Shown here: in pieces, positions 1 through 5,145 of the stretch
How positions within the stretch are numbered: the first letter of the stretch is position 1
Layout: every line of letters begins with the position of its first letter
NCBI GenBank assembly: GCA_964552945.1
Contig: CAZKIP010000016.1
Span: 1 to 6,557, forward strand
DNA length: 6,557 nucleotides
From: CAZEAB01 sp964552945
Lineage (GTDB): Archaea; Nanobdellota; Nanobdellia; Woesearchaeales; GW2011-AR9
Direction of reading: 5' to 3'
Translations under genes and position numbers: made by a program
Notes under the pieces: generated by a model
Seen by the model: only the letters and a program-made list of their open reading frames with translations
The model's database searches: none
What the model was told of the DNA's origin: nothing

Positions 1-37
1 TTTTAGTCTAGAGAAGTATATAATTGTTTTGGAATAT

Positions 38-55
38 AAAGTGCCCCCGCCGGGA
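38..55 (-). repeat. Left attachment-site-like direct repeat (tRNA 3'-end-like)
   Basis: This 18-bp stretch is identical to 6503-6520. On the minus strand the core TCCCGGCGGGGGCAC looks like the 3' half of a T-stem (CCCGG), a 7-nt acceptor 3' strand (CGGGGGC) and discriminator A of an archaeal tRNA. It is very GC-rich against an AT-rich background. On the inward side the sequence that would be the T-loop and T-stem 5' strand is not canonical, and no GCCCCCG-type 5' acceptor strand follows. This is therefore a partial copy, as expected at the distal end of an integrated element. Confidence 0.75.
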
Positions 56-59
56 CTTC

Positions 60-74
60 GTTCCCACAAGGAAC
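60..74. repeat. Short inverted repeat between left att and the first gene
   Basis: GTTCC (60-64) and GGAAC (70-74) form a perfect 5-bp dyad around CACAA. It lies between the stop codon of the Cys-rich gene and the left repeat. It could be a small RNA hairpin after that gene or an integrase accessory site, but arms this short can occur by chance. Confidence 0.3.
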
Positions 75-93
75 AATAGGTACTAATTCTTGT

Positions 94-891
94 TTACTTC
101 CTCCATTTTTGCGTGTATATTTTCTGTAATTCTTTTAAAGTAATTTCAATATTATTGCATAATTCTCCCATCTCTTTTCTCCAATTATGGCCATCCAAAT
201 ATTTTTTTGAACACAAAAGAGATTTATTAAGGAAGAAAAGATTAGCATTATACTTATCACCAGCGTGTTTTAAAGCTTTAATTTCAGCTAATTTAATGGG
301 GTCAACCCCAATTTTAACAAGACCCTTTTTAGTTTCTTTTACAGTTAATTCAAATGCTTCAGGTGAATCAATATAATCAGAATATGCTTTAGCGTATGGT
401 TCAAACCCAAAATCCTTACAAACTTCAGGCAACATTTCCTTTGAAATACCATATATTTCCCCTACAAAATTCTTAAAAAAAGGATTCTCTTGAAAATAAG
501 GATAGTTAACAAAACATGCACCCTTACACTTTTCAGAACAATTATTTCTACACTTTACCCTACATTCAGGTGAACAATTATCCCTGCAATTTTTCATATG
601 GTTCTCAGCAAATATTTTAAATACTTTATTGAAAGTTTCCTTGTCTCTTTTAATTCTGTAGATGGAAGGATTACTCTTCCTGTTCCAGTCATCAGAAGAA
701 AGAGGATTATCTTTTTCAATTAGGTTTAGTTCCATTAATTTAACAAAATGTCTATTAGAATTACTTCTGTCTGAAGGAAATATTCCTTTTTTGATGACTT
801 CTTTTGGTCTCATCCAAAAATCATAACCATCAGGTTGAGCAAGTCCACTTAATATCCGAAACTCAGGAGTATTAATTTTGGTTGATTTCAT
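94..891 (-). CDS. Winged-helix protein with a seven-cysteine C-x3 array
   Basis: This 265-aa protein belongs to no family I recognise. Residues about 8-80 have a winged-helix look: a helix around FRILSGLA, a second with RPKEVIKKG, a recognition-type stretch SDRSNSNRHFVKLMELNLIEK, and a wing ending in SIYRI. Residues 102, 106, 110, 114, 118, 122 and 126 are all cysteine, so seven Cys are spaced exactly four apart in a charged, helix-like stretch. Such an array could bind metal or form a redox or disulfide ladder; this is inference. The C-terminal half (about 130-265) is mostly helical and charged, with three further Cys. The ATG at 891 has no Shine-Dalgarno site but has TTTATAAA about 28 bp upstream, which suggests a leaderless transcript. 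It is divergent from the AbrB operon across a dyad-rich region. A DNA-binding regulator or sensor is plausible; no enzyme motif is visible. Confidence 0.8.
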   Translation of the reverse strand: MKSTKINTPEFRILSGLAQPDGYDFWMRPKEVIKKGIFPSDRSNSNRHFVKLMELNLIEKDNPLSSDDWNRKSNPSIYRIKRDKETFNKVFKIFAENHMKNCRDNCSPECRVKCRNNCSEKCKGACFVNYPYFQENPFFKNFVGEIYGISKEMLPEVCKDFGFEPYAKAYSDYIDSPEAFELTVKETKKGLVKIGVDPIKLAEIKALKHAGDKYNANLFFLNKSLLCSKKYLDGHNWRKEMGELCNNIEITLKELQKIYTQKWRK

Positions 892-915
892 TTTTATTTG
901 ATATAAATTAAATAC

Positions 916-923
916 TTTATAAA
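916..923 (-). promoter_or_regulatory. TATA box of the Cys-rich winged-helix gene
   Basis: TTTATAAA is centred about 28 bp upstream of the minus-strand ATG at 891. This is the spacing expected for archaeal TBP-directed initiation at or next to the start codon. The absence of a Shine-Dalgarno site fits a leaderless message. Confidence 0.6.
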
Positions 924-946
924 CTTTTGCATTTTTATTCTTATAC

Positions 947-990
947 GACTAAAATTGCAATATTAGTCAATTTCTAATTTTATTGACTAA
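947..990. promoter_or_regulatory. Two overlapping GACTAA/TTAGTC dyads, likely operator of the divergent promoters
   Basis: GACTAA (947-952), ten bases, then TTAGTC (963-968) forms one dyad. TTAGTCAAT (963-971), ten bases, then ATTGACTAA (982-990) forms a second, perfect 9-bp dyad that shares the middle half-site. The dyad centres are 19 bp apart. The block sits between the two outward TATA-like boxes (916-923 and 996-1003), a natural place for a repressor or activator that controls both directions. The element-encoded AbrB or HTH proteins are the obvious candidates, by inference only. Confidence 0.6.
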
Positions 991-995
991 GGTCA

Positions 996-1003
996 TTATT
1001 AAT
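996..1003 (+). promoter_or_regulatory. TATA-like box of the AbrB operon
   Basis: TTATTAAT is centred about 25 bp before the ATG at 1025. No Shine-Dalgarno site precedes that ATG, so transcription probably starts at or very near the start codon. The right arm of the 9-bp dyad ends 5 bp upstream of this box. Confidence 0.45.
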
Positions 1004-1024
1004 CATACAATAATCTAACAATGT

Positions 1025-1192
1025 ATGGCAACAATAAACTTTGAAAAAAGAATATTTCAGCAAGGCGGAAGTCATTTGATTAGCCTTCCAAAATGCTGGG
1101 TTTTATCTAATAATCTGCAGAGAGGAGATAAATTATTGATTGATGTTTACAGAGATGGTAACCTATTAATTAAGAAAAAAAATGATGACTAA
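1025..1192 (+). CDS. AbrB/SpoVT-type swapped-hairpin DNA-binding protein (55 aa)
   Basis: This small protein reads as one AbrB/MazE-like domain. It starts with MATINFEKRIFQQGGSHLIS, continues LPKCWVLSNNLQRGD (residues 21-35) and ends in a strand with DGNLLIKKK. The pattern R-x-x-x-Q-GGS-x-x-x-SLPK-x-W, then L-x-x-GD, is typical of archaeal AbrB-fold proteins, which dimerise and bind DNA as regulators or antitoxin-like proteins. The ATG at 1025 is chosen because the protein then begins directly with the fold and a TATA-like box lies about 25 bp upstream; the ATG at 1021 is out of frame and stops quickly. The stop codon overlaps the start of the next ORF. It is the best candidate for binding the dyads just upstream (inference). 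No toxin partner is recognisable. Confidence 0.85.
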   Translation: MATINFEKRIFQQGGSHLISLPKCWVLSNNLQRGDKLLIDVYRDGNLLIKKKNDD

Positions 1193-1295
1193 ACTAAAAA
1201 AGATTGATAAGCACTTAGAAGAACAGCTTCCTGAAGAGATTCAGAGATTAAGGAGATTCTACTTTCAAGAACTTACAGGAGATGATGACGCGTGA
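1185..1295 (+). CDS. 36-aa acidic micro-protein overlapping the AbrB gene
   Basis: The ORF starts inside the AbrB gene (ATGACTAA contains its ATG and the AbrB stop TAA, an 8-nt overlap) and ends at TGA 1293-1295. The product MTKLKKIDKHLEEQLPEEIQ followed by RLRRFYFQELTGDDDA is a charged helix with an acidic tail. The overlap suggests translational coupling. It may be a small partner of the AbrB protein, but no family is recognised and an ORF this short could be spurious. Confidence 0.5.
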   Translation: MTKLKKIDKHLEEQLPEEIQRLRRFYFQELTGDDDA

Positions 1296-1327
1296 ACAAT
1301 TTGTTTCCAGAAACTTCACAGGTACAG

Positions 1328-1337
1328 TTTAATATAA
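1328..1337 (+). promoter_or_regulatory. Possible TATA box before the HTH gene
   Basis: TTTAATATAA lies about 38 bp before the ATG at 1371, with a weak GAGG Shine-Dalgarno (1359-1362) in between. A second A/T box (TTTAAAAC, 1343-1350) lies about 25 bp before the ATG. The gene could have its own promoter or be read from the AbrB operon. Confidence 0.3.
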
Positions 1338-1370
1338 AACACTTTAAAACTTTAAATTGAGGCGTAAAAC

Positions 1371-1880
1371 ATGAAGAATATTACAATTGAGGATATTATG
1401 AATGAATTGAAAATCGTTAGAGAAAAAATCGATATGCAAGAATCTTTGCTTTTTCAAATAGTAAAGCAAAAAATAGGAAAAAAAGTAATGAGATTAGAAA
1501 CTGAAGTACTAAGGAGAGGAAAAATGAGAAGTGATGAAGTTGAGAAATATTTAGGAGTTACAAGGACCTATGCATTAGCAAAGATGAAACAACTTGCAAA
1601 AGTACCAGGCTTTAACTATTGTAAGGGGGGGATGGGTTCACCATTTCCTTCTGTGATTGATTATAGTGTAAAAAATATGGTGAAAGATGGGTTAAAAATT
1701 GTGTTTAAAATGTTTCATGCAAAAGATAAGATTTTAGTAAAAAAAGTAAGTGGTGAATTATTCAATAATAGGTTTGGTTATGAAGAAATTATGATGGTAT
1801 TTAATGAATTAAAGATTAGAGGTTATAAGAGAGAGGTATCAGAGAATGGAGCTTACTGGAGTATTCCATCAACAAAATGA
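1371..1880 (+). CDS. Helix-turn-helix protein, probable transcriptional regulator (169 aa)
   Basis: Residues 5-32 form a likely short coiled coil (IEDIMNELKIVREKIDMQES), useful for dimerisation. Residues about 40-82 carry a helix-turn-helix: a helix with TEVLRRGKM, then SDEVEKYLGVTRTYALAKMKQLA as positioning and recognition helices. Residues about 104-167 may be a second winged-helix unit (IVFKMFHAKDKILVKKVSGE, then a YEEIMMVFNELKIRGYK helix and a strand ending YWSIP). It is very Lys-rich. The ATG has a weak GAGG Shine-Dalgarno 8 nt upstream. It follows the AbrB and micro-ORF genes in the same direction, 75 bp downstream, and is followed by a T-rich terminator, so it probably closes the regulatory operon. 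The specific family is not recognised; the DNA-binding role is inferred from the HTH pattern. Confidence 0.8.
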   Translation: MKNITIEDIMNELKIVREKIDMQESLLFQIVKQKIGKKVMRLETEVLRRGKMRSDEVEKYLGVTRTYALAKMKQLAKVPGFNYCKGGMGSPFPSVIDYSVKNMVKDGLKIVFKMFHAKDKILVKKVSGELFNNRFGYEEIMMVFNELKIRGYKREVSENGAYWSIPSTK

Positions 1881-1905
1881 GTAATAAATGTAATAAGAAA
1901 ATAAA

Positions 1906-1946
1906 AGAGATAGAACTATTAATGAAATGCTAGAGATAGTACTATT
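1906..1946. repeat. Imperfect 15-bp direct repeat, 26-bp period
   Basis: AGAGATAGAACTATT (1906-1920) recurs as AGAGATAGTACTATT (1932-1946) with one mismatch. The second copy contains the 10-bp palindrome ATAGTACTAT (1936-1945). The repeat is downstream of the HTH gene and upstream of the 2073 gene, so it may be an operator pair or part of a 3' UTR. Confidence 0.45.
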
Positions 1947-1949
1947 TAA

Positions 1950-1968
1950 TTTTTTATTTATTAATTTT
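1950..1968 (+). terminator. T-rich archaeal terminator after the regulatory operon
   Basis: A run of six T (1950-1955) is followed by further T clusters to about 1968, with no strong GC hairpin. Oligo-T tracts like this terminate archaeal transcription. It lies 70 bp after the stop codon of the HTH gene. Confidence 0.45.
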
Positions 1969-2072
1969 ATTATTTAAAAATAACATTACAACAATGAAAG
2001 TGTGAGAAATTTATTTTCATTACGATGATACCCTACAACTGTTCATAGCTTTGTTAATAATGGAGGAATTAA
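1969..2072 (+). promoter_or_regulatory. AT-rich leader region of the STGP/KHGL gene
   Basis: No gene is visible in the spacer 1881-2072. This part carries a weak dyad, AATGAAA (1993-1999) and TTTCATT (2015-2021), that could be an operator or a leader hairpin. A clear Shine-Dalgarno GGAGG (2062-2066) sits 6 nt before the ATG at 2073. No convincing TATA box could be chosen, because the whole stretch is AT-rich. Confidence 0.3.
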
Positions 2073-2579
2073 ATGACAACAAAAAAACAAATTAAAGCAA
2101 ATAAAAAAAATGCACAAAAATCAACTGGCCCAAAAGACACCAGCAAAACCATAAAAAATAGCTATAAGCACGGACTAACTTCAGATACTGTTTTCTGTAA
2201 TTTACATCAGAAGTGGATAAATAATTTCACAGAGGACTTTAAAGAACATTTTAAACCAAGAGATATAATGGAGAACCTCCTTGTAGAGAAAATGGCAATT
2301 TGTTGGTTTAGAATGCATAAGTCCTTTGATACTGAACAACATTTGTATGGAGAAGAATTTAAGAAAGCAGTAAAATCTGAAATTTATCGTTCTTCAATGA
2401 ATAATGAACAACCCACTATCCCAAAAACTGTTTTTGTTCCATTAACCGAACAAAATGAATTAATTCAGCGCTACGAAACTAGTTCTGAGAGAAGTTTCTA
2501 CAGGGCCTTAAAAGCTTTTAATGAAGGTAGAGGGATTTTTACGAAACAAAGCCATTTAAGAGGTGCTAGTAATGAATAA
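2073..2579 (+). CDS. STGP...KHGL-family protein of unknown function (168 aa)
   Basis: The N-terminus (residues 6-36) has the pattern QIKANKKNAQKSTGPKD followed by NSYKHGLTS. I recognise this as the hallmark of a widespread, mostly bacterial family of hypothetical proteins (N-A-x-x-S-T-G-P-x-T ... N-x-x-K-H-G-L). The basic, Asn/Gly-rich opening looks suited to DNA binding, but the function is unknown. Residues about 66-105 form helices (IMENLLVEKMAICWFRMHKS), and residues 128-150 keep the RYETSSERSFYRALKAF helix also typical of the family. Length is near the family's usual size or a little short. GGAGG 6 nt before the ATG fixes the start. The 3' end overlaps the next gene by 8 bp. A gene common in bacteria, sitting in an archaeal-looking element, hints at transfer between domains (inference). 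Confidence 0.75.
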   Translation: MTTKKQIKANKKNAQKSTGPKDTSKTIKNSYKHGLTSDTVFCNLHQKWINNFTEDFKEHFKPRDIMENLLVEKMAICWFRMHKSFDTEQHLYGEEFKKAVKSEIYRSSMNNEQPTIPKTVFVPLTEQNELIQRYETSSERSFYRALKAFNEGRGIFTKQSHLRGASNE

Positions 2580-2778
2580 TAAAAAAAAGTTGGAAGAACT
2601 ATACCAAAGAGTTTGCAACGCGCCTAATAATAAGGAGACCATATTAACTGACACAGTTAAATTGCTAATGTTTAAGAAATTATTTAATGTTAAGAATATT
2701 AGCCCGTTCAAATTTGTATTAATCTATAAACTCATACAAAAAATGCTAAAACGGCAAGGAGTAATTACAAGAAAGTAA
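2572..2778 (+). CDS. Small basic helical protein, coupled to the upstream gene (68 aa)
   Basis: The start is taken as ATG 2572 rather than GTG 2563: GAGGTG (2560-2565) then serves as a Shine-Dalgarno site 6 nt upstream, whereas the GTG lies inside it. The first 8 bp overlap the end of the STGP/KHGL gene, so translation is probably coupled. The product is Lys-rich and helical (KKLEELYQRVCNAPNNKE, then a hydrophobic/basic stretch with FKFVLIYKLIQKMLKRQG). It has no convincing membrane segment, signal peptide or known motif. It may act with its upstream partner. Function unknown. Confidence 0.65.
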   Translation: MNNKKKLEELYQRVCNAPNNKETILTDTVKLLMFKKLFNVKNISPFKFVLIYKLIQKMLKRQGVITRK

Positions 2779-2793
2779 AATTTCACCCTAAGA

Positions 2794-2801
2794 TTTTAAT
2801 A
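2794..2801 (+). promoter_or_regulatory. TATA-like box of the collagen-like lipoprotein operon
   Basis: TTTTAATA is centred about 27 bp before the ATG at 2825, and no Shine-Dalgarno site precedes that ATG. The lipoprotein gene therefore probably has its own promoter and a leaderless message, although it lies only 46 bp after the preceding gene. Confidence 0.45.
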
Positions 2802-2824
2802 GAAATGCCTCTTTTAGCATATAA

Positions 2825-4156
2825 ATGAGACAAACTCTAACCGCACTTGTACTTGCAGCATTTACAACAGTAGCAGGATGTACTTTTAGTCAACCTAATT
2901 ATGACGCTCAAATAAAAAAGTTACAAGACCGTATTTCTCAATTAGAAGAAGCTCAAGAGAATAAAGAATGTCCCCAAGGACCTAAAGGAAATAAGGGAGA
3001 CCAAGGTAAACAAGGCCCCATAGGACCAATGGGACCTCAAGGAATTCCTGGTCCTCAAGGTGAAATGGGTCCAATCGGATTAACTGGTCCGACAGGTATG
3101 CAAGGTGCTCAGGGAGAAACAGGCCCTATGGGACCTCAGGGTTACCAAGGAGTTCCAGGACCACAGGGAGTTACTGGTGTTATGGGGCCAGTAGGACCAA
3201 TGGGACCACAAGGTTACAAAGGAGAAATGGGCCTAACAGGTCCACAAGGACCGCAAGGAATTCAGGGAGTTATGGGCTTGACCGGACCTGCAGGAATTCA
3301 AGGACCAATCGGTTTAACTGGACCTATAGGACCTGAAGGTAAACAAGGTAAGATGGGGTTAACTGGACCCCAAGGTCCAAAAGGTTACGATGGAAAAGCT
3401 GGGGTGCCAGGTCCAATGGGTAAAACAGGCCCCCAAGGGATTCAAGGATTCAAAGGTGACAAAGGTATCCAGGGTCCTATTGGTAAAACTGGATTGACTG
3501 GACCTCAAGGTTTAGAGGGTAAGATAGGGCCACAAGGGCCTAAGGGAAATCAAGGAATTCAAGGGCCCCCTGGATTAGAAGGTAAGATGGGACCACAGGG
3601 ACCAAAAGGAGATAAGGGGGATAGTTATCAAGGACCGAAAGGTGATACTGGACCACAAGGACCTCCTGGAAAGATTGGACCTTCATTAGCTGTTTATGAT
3701 ACTACAGGGAAAAAAGTGGGTTATTTGGTAGACTGGGTGAGAACAGGAAGTTCAAATATAAATCCCACCATGATGAAAGTTTTTGACAGTAATGTTGAAA
3801 AAATATATTTTCTATATCCTCTTACGGGAGATAACCTATACCCTGGAGAGAATAAAGTTTGGGCGGGAGCATGGACTTCAATCTTACATTACGAATCAAA
3901 AGATTGTAGTGGTGTCCCTTTGTTTGGCATGAACAATCCCTATGATGTGATTTCATTTGGGCCTAATTCAAATACAACCCTTTTTATAATGAAAGAAAAG
4001 TCAACACCTTCAAATAAAAAAGTTGGAAGCTATTTTTCAAAACATAATGGGGTCTGTCAACAACACAATGATAATGAAGTGCTAACAAACGCTGTAGAAA
4101 TACAATCAATAAAACTCCCAACATACACTGGACCTTTAAAAATAAAAATTGAGTAA
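2825..4156 (+). CDS. Collagen-like surface lipoprotein (443 aa)
   Basis: The protein opens with a lipoprotein signal: a short basic start, hydrophobic LTALVLAAFTTVAGC and lipobox VAGC with Cys19 as the likely lipidated residue. Residues 26-46 form a probable coiled coil (YDAQIKKLQDRISQLEEAQE) that could trimerise and register the chains. From Gly52 to Gly265 glycine occupies every third position without a break (72 Gly). A short interruption (GDSYQG) follows, then six more triplets to Gly285. Triplets are rich in GPQ, GPM, GPI, GLT, GPK and GDK, so Pro and charge pairs can stabilise a triple helix. Residues about 287-443 form a globular C-terminal domain with two Cys (361 and 411) that could pair; I do not recognise it. 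The model is a trimeric stalk anchored by lipid to the outer face of the membrane, with a terminal head. It may be for adhesion, surface masking or exclusion of competitors (inference). A two-helix membrane protein follows after 2 bp. Confidence 0.9.
   Translation: MRQTLTALVLAAFTTVAGCTFSQPNYDAQIKKLQDRISQLEEAQENKECPQGPKGNKGDQGKQGPIGPMGPQGIPGPQGEMGPIGLTGPTGMQGAQGETGPMGPQGYQGVPGPQGVTGVMGPVGPMGPQGYKGEMGLTGPQGPQGIQGVMGLTGPAGIQGPIGLTGPIGPEGKQGKMGLTGPQGPKGYDGKAGVPGPMGKTGPQGIQGFKGDKGIQGPIGKTGLTGPQGLEGKIGPQGPKGNQGIQGPPGLEGKMGPQGPKGDKGDSYQGPKGDTGPQGPPGKIGPSLAVYDTTGKKVGYLVDWVRTGSSNINPTMMKVFDSNVEKIYFLYPLTGDNLYPGENKVWAGAWTSILHYESKDCSGVPLFGMNNPYDVISFGPNSNTTLFIMKEKSTPSNKKVGSYFSKHNGVCQQHNDNEVLTNAVEIQSIKLPTYTGPLKIKIE
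2978..3679 (+). repeat. Gly-X-Y coding repeat tract
   Basis: About 700 bp encode 78 Gly-X-Y glycines with recurring DNA modules such as GGACCTCAAGG and TTAACTGG. The tract has higher GC than its surroundings, as expected from Gly and Pro codons. Such repeats can expand or contract by slippage or recombination in multiples of 9 bp and so vary stalk length between strains. Confidence 0.85.
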
Positions 4157-4158
4157 AC

Positions 4159-4377
4159 ATGAAAAAACAAATTTGGAAGAATATAGAAGGGATTATTTAT
4201 CTCGGACTCATGCTTATCATTTTAGACACTATATTTAAGGTAACTGGCACAGTATTCTTTGGTGTTGAATTTTTCTCAGTCATATCAATGACAATAATTG
4301 TTATTCTATTGATAGCCTGTTTTGAAAGTGATATGAAAACAATTCAATGGATTAAAAGAAAACTTGGTAAACTATAA
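4159..4377 (+). CDS. Small two-helix membrane protein (72 aa)
   Basis: Two hydrophobic segments are clear: residues about 10-29 (EGIIYLGLMLIILDTIFKV) and about 36-54 (VEFFSVISMTIIVILLIAC). The N-terminus MKKQIWK and the C-terminal tail KTIQWIKRKLGKL are basic, so both ends are predicted to stay inside the cell. The gene begins 2 bp after the stop codon of the collagen-like lipoprotein and is almost certainly co-transcribed. It may help export, anchor or protect against that lipoprotein, or act like a holin; no family motif decides this. Its 3' end overlaps the convergent nuclease-like gene by 6 bp. Confidence 0.75.
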   Translation: MKKQIWKNIEGIIYLGLMLIILDTIFKVTGTVFFGVEFFSVISMTIIVILLIACFESDMKTIQWIKRKLGKL

Positions 4378-5103
4378 TACCTTTCTCAACTCCTCAATCA
4401 TCCAAACCATTGCTTCTGTATCCAATTTACAGTATTTCAACAAATCTTCTCTTACTTTTTGGTTTGAACCATCTTTTAAAAACATAATGCTTGCAGTTGT
4501 TCCATCTGAAATTTCTAAATCATCGTAACCTTTTCCAGTCATTGCTGGAAGAACTTTCTTAAGAGAACAACTTCCTTTTTGTTTAGGGTTATAATAATCA
4601 AAGTTTTGAAATGGTACTATTAGGTCAACAATACGTTTGATTATACCGTCAACCCATTCTTTATATTCCGGGAACGCTTTAGCTAGTTCTCTTAATCTTC
4701 CAATTTCAAATGATTGATAGTAAACAACTATACTTCCAGAAGTTCCCAGAACCTTTTTCATTTCTTCTAATAATTTCTTTCTTTCATCTCCGGGATTTGC
4801 TAGAAATTCATAATGCTTAATTTCCTTTCCATCATCTACGTGACAGCTAAACTGAAAAGGTACCTGCTGGTATGCTTTTGTGCCCTCAATAAAGGGGATT
4901 GCTGAGGAGAACGTTTCAAAATCAAGATAATATAAAGGATAGCTTAAAGTGTCCAGGAATTGCTTAATATTGTCTTTATTTACGTGAATTTTATTGTTAA
5001 TATCACATTCTCTTTGGATTCCTTGTTTATCATTTAATTTGAATGTTTCAGGGATATCATACAATTCAGATTTCACTTTAAGTGTAATATTTTTTGATTC
5101 CAT
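4372..5103 (-). CDS. Stand-alone DUF2779 protein, DEDDy exonuclease-like (243 aa)
   Basis: Residues about 58-240 match the DUF2779 family (Pfam PF11074), an RNase H-like fold of the DEDD exonuclease type. Visible motifs are YYLDFETF with D61 and E63, the conserved AYQQVPFQFSCH block, VVYYQSFEIGRL with E133 in the third acidic position, KRIVDLI, GSCSLKKVLP, and YCKLDTEAM, which gives the DEDDy Y224-x3-D228. In many bacterial homologues this domain forms the C-terminal half of a longer protein with a Cas4/PD-(D/E)XK-like N-terminal half. Here only a 57-residue lead remains, including DIPETFKLNDKQGIQRE, which resembles the usual linker. The start is ATG 5103 because AGGAGGTGA (5106-5114) lies 5 nt upstream; the GTG at 5109 falls inside that Shine-Dalgarno site. 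It follows the integrase by 42 bp and is probably co-expressed. An accessory nuclease in integration, maintenance or defence is plausible; the activity is unproven even for the family. Confidence 0.88.
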   Translation of the reverse strand: MESKNITLKVKSELYDIPETFKLNDKQGIQRECDINNKIHVNKDNIKQFLDTLSYPLYYLDFETFSSAIPFIEGTKAYQQVPFQFSCHVDDGKEIKHYEFLANPGDERKKLLEEMKKVLGTSGSIVVYYQSFEIGRLRELAKAFPEYKEWVDGIIKRIVDLIVPFQNFDYYNPKQKGSCSLKKVLPAMTGKGYDDLEISDGTTASIMFLKDGSNQKVREDLLKYCKLDTEAMVWMIEELRKVL

Positions 5104-5105
5104 TT

Positions 5106-5114
5106 TCACCTCCT
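5106..5114 (-). promoter_or_regulatory. Strong Shine-Dalgarno site of the DUF2779 gene
   Basis: AGGAGGTGA on the minus strand is a near-perfect complement to the 16S rRNA 3' end and lies 5 nt before ATG 5103. It decides the start and excludes the upstream GTG. It is the best ribosome binding site in the window, which suggests strong or separately controlled translation from the integrase message. Confidence 0.8.
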
Positions 5115-5130
5115 ACATTCATTTGCACAT

Positions 5131-5140
5131 ATATTTAAAT
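5131..5140 (-). promoter_or_regulatory. Possible TATA box between integrase and DUF2779 genes
   Basis: ATTTAAATAT on the minus strand lies 28-37 bp before ATG 5103. It could give the DUF2779 gene its own promoter, but the predicted start site would fall inside the Shine-Dalgarno site, which argues for read-through from the integrase gene instead. Confidence 0.3.
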
Positions 5141-5145
5141 GTTCC

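Noticed and set aside
113..376. Plus-strand open frame of 87 codons
   Set aside because: It is antisense to the Cys-rich winged-helix gene, with no ribosome site or domain; the minus-strand gene has a clear promoter and motifs.
1025..1295. A classic toxin-antitoxin pair
   Set aside because: The AbrB fold fits an antitoxin, but the overlapping 36-aa product has no toxin motif (no PIN, MazF or RelE features), so the claim is not supported.
1292..1360. GTG-started 22-codon frame after the micro-ORF, and an ATG-started 16-codon frame at 1282-1332
   Set aside because: Both are very short, in AT-rich DNA just before the HTH gene, with no convincing ribosome site and no recognisable protein character.
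2978..3679. CRISPR array or phage tail-fibre repeat
   Set aside because: The repeats follow a 9-bp coding period of Gly-X-Y with no spacers. The frame has a lipobox signal and no tail-fibre or virion genes nearby, so a collagen-like lipoprotein fits better.
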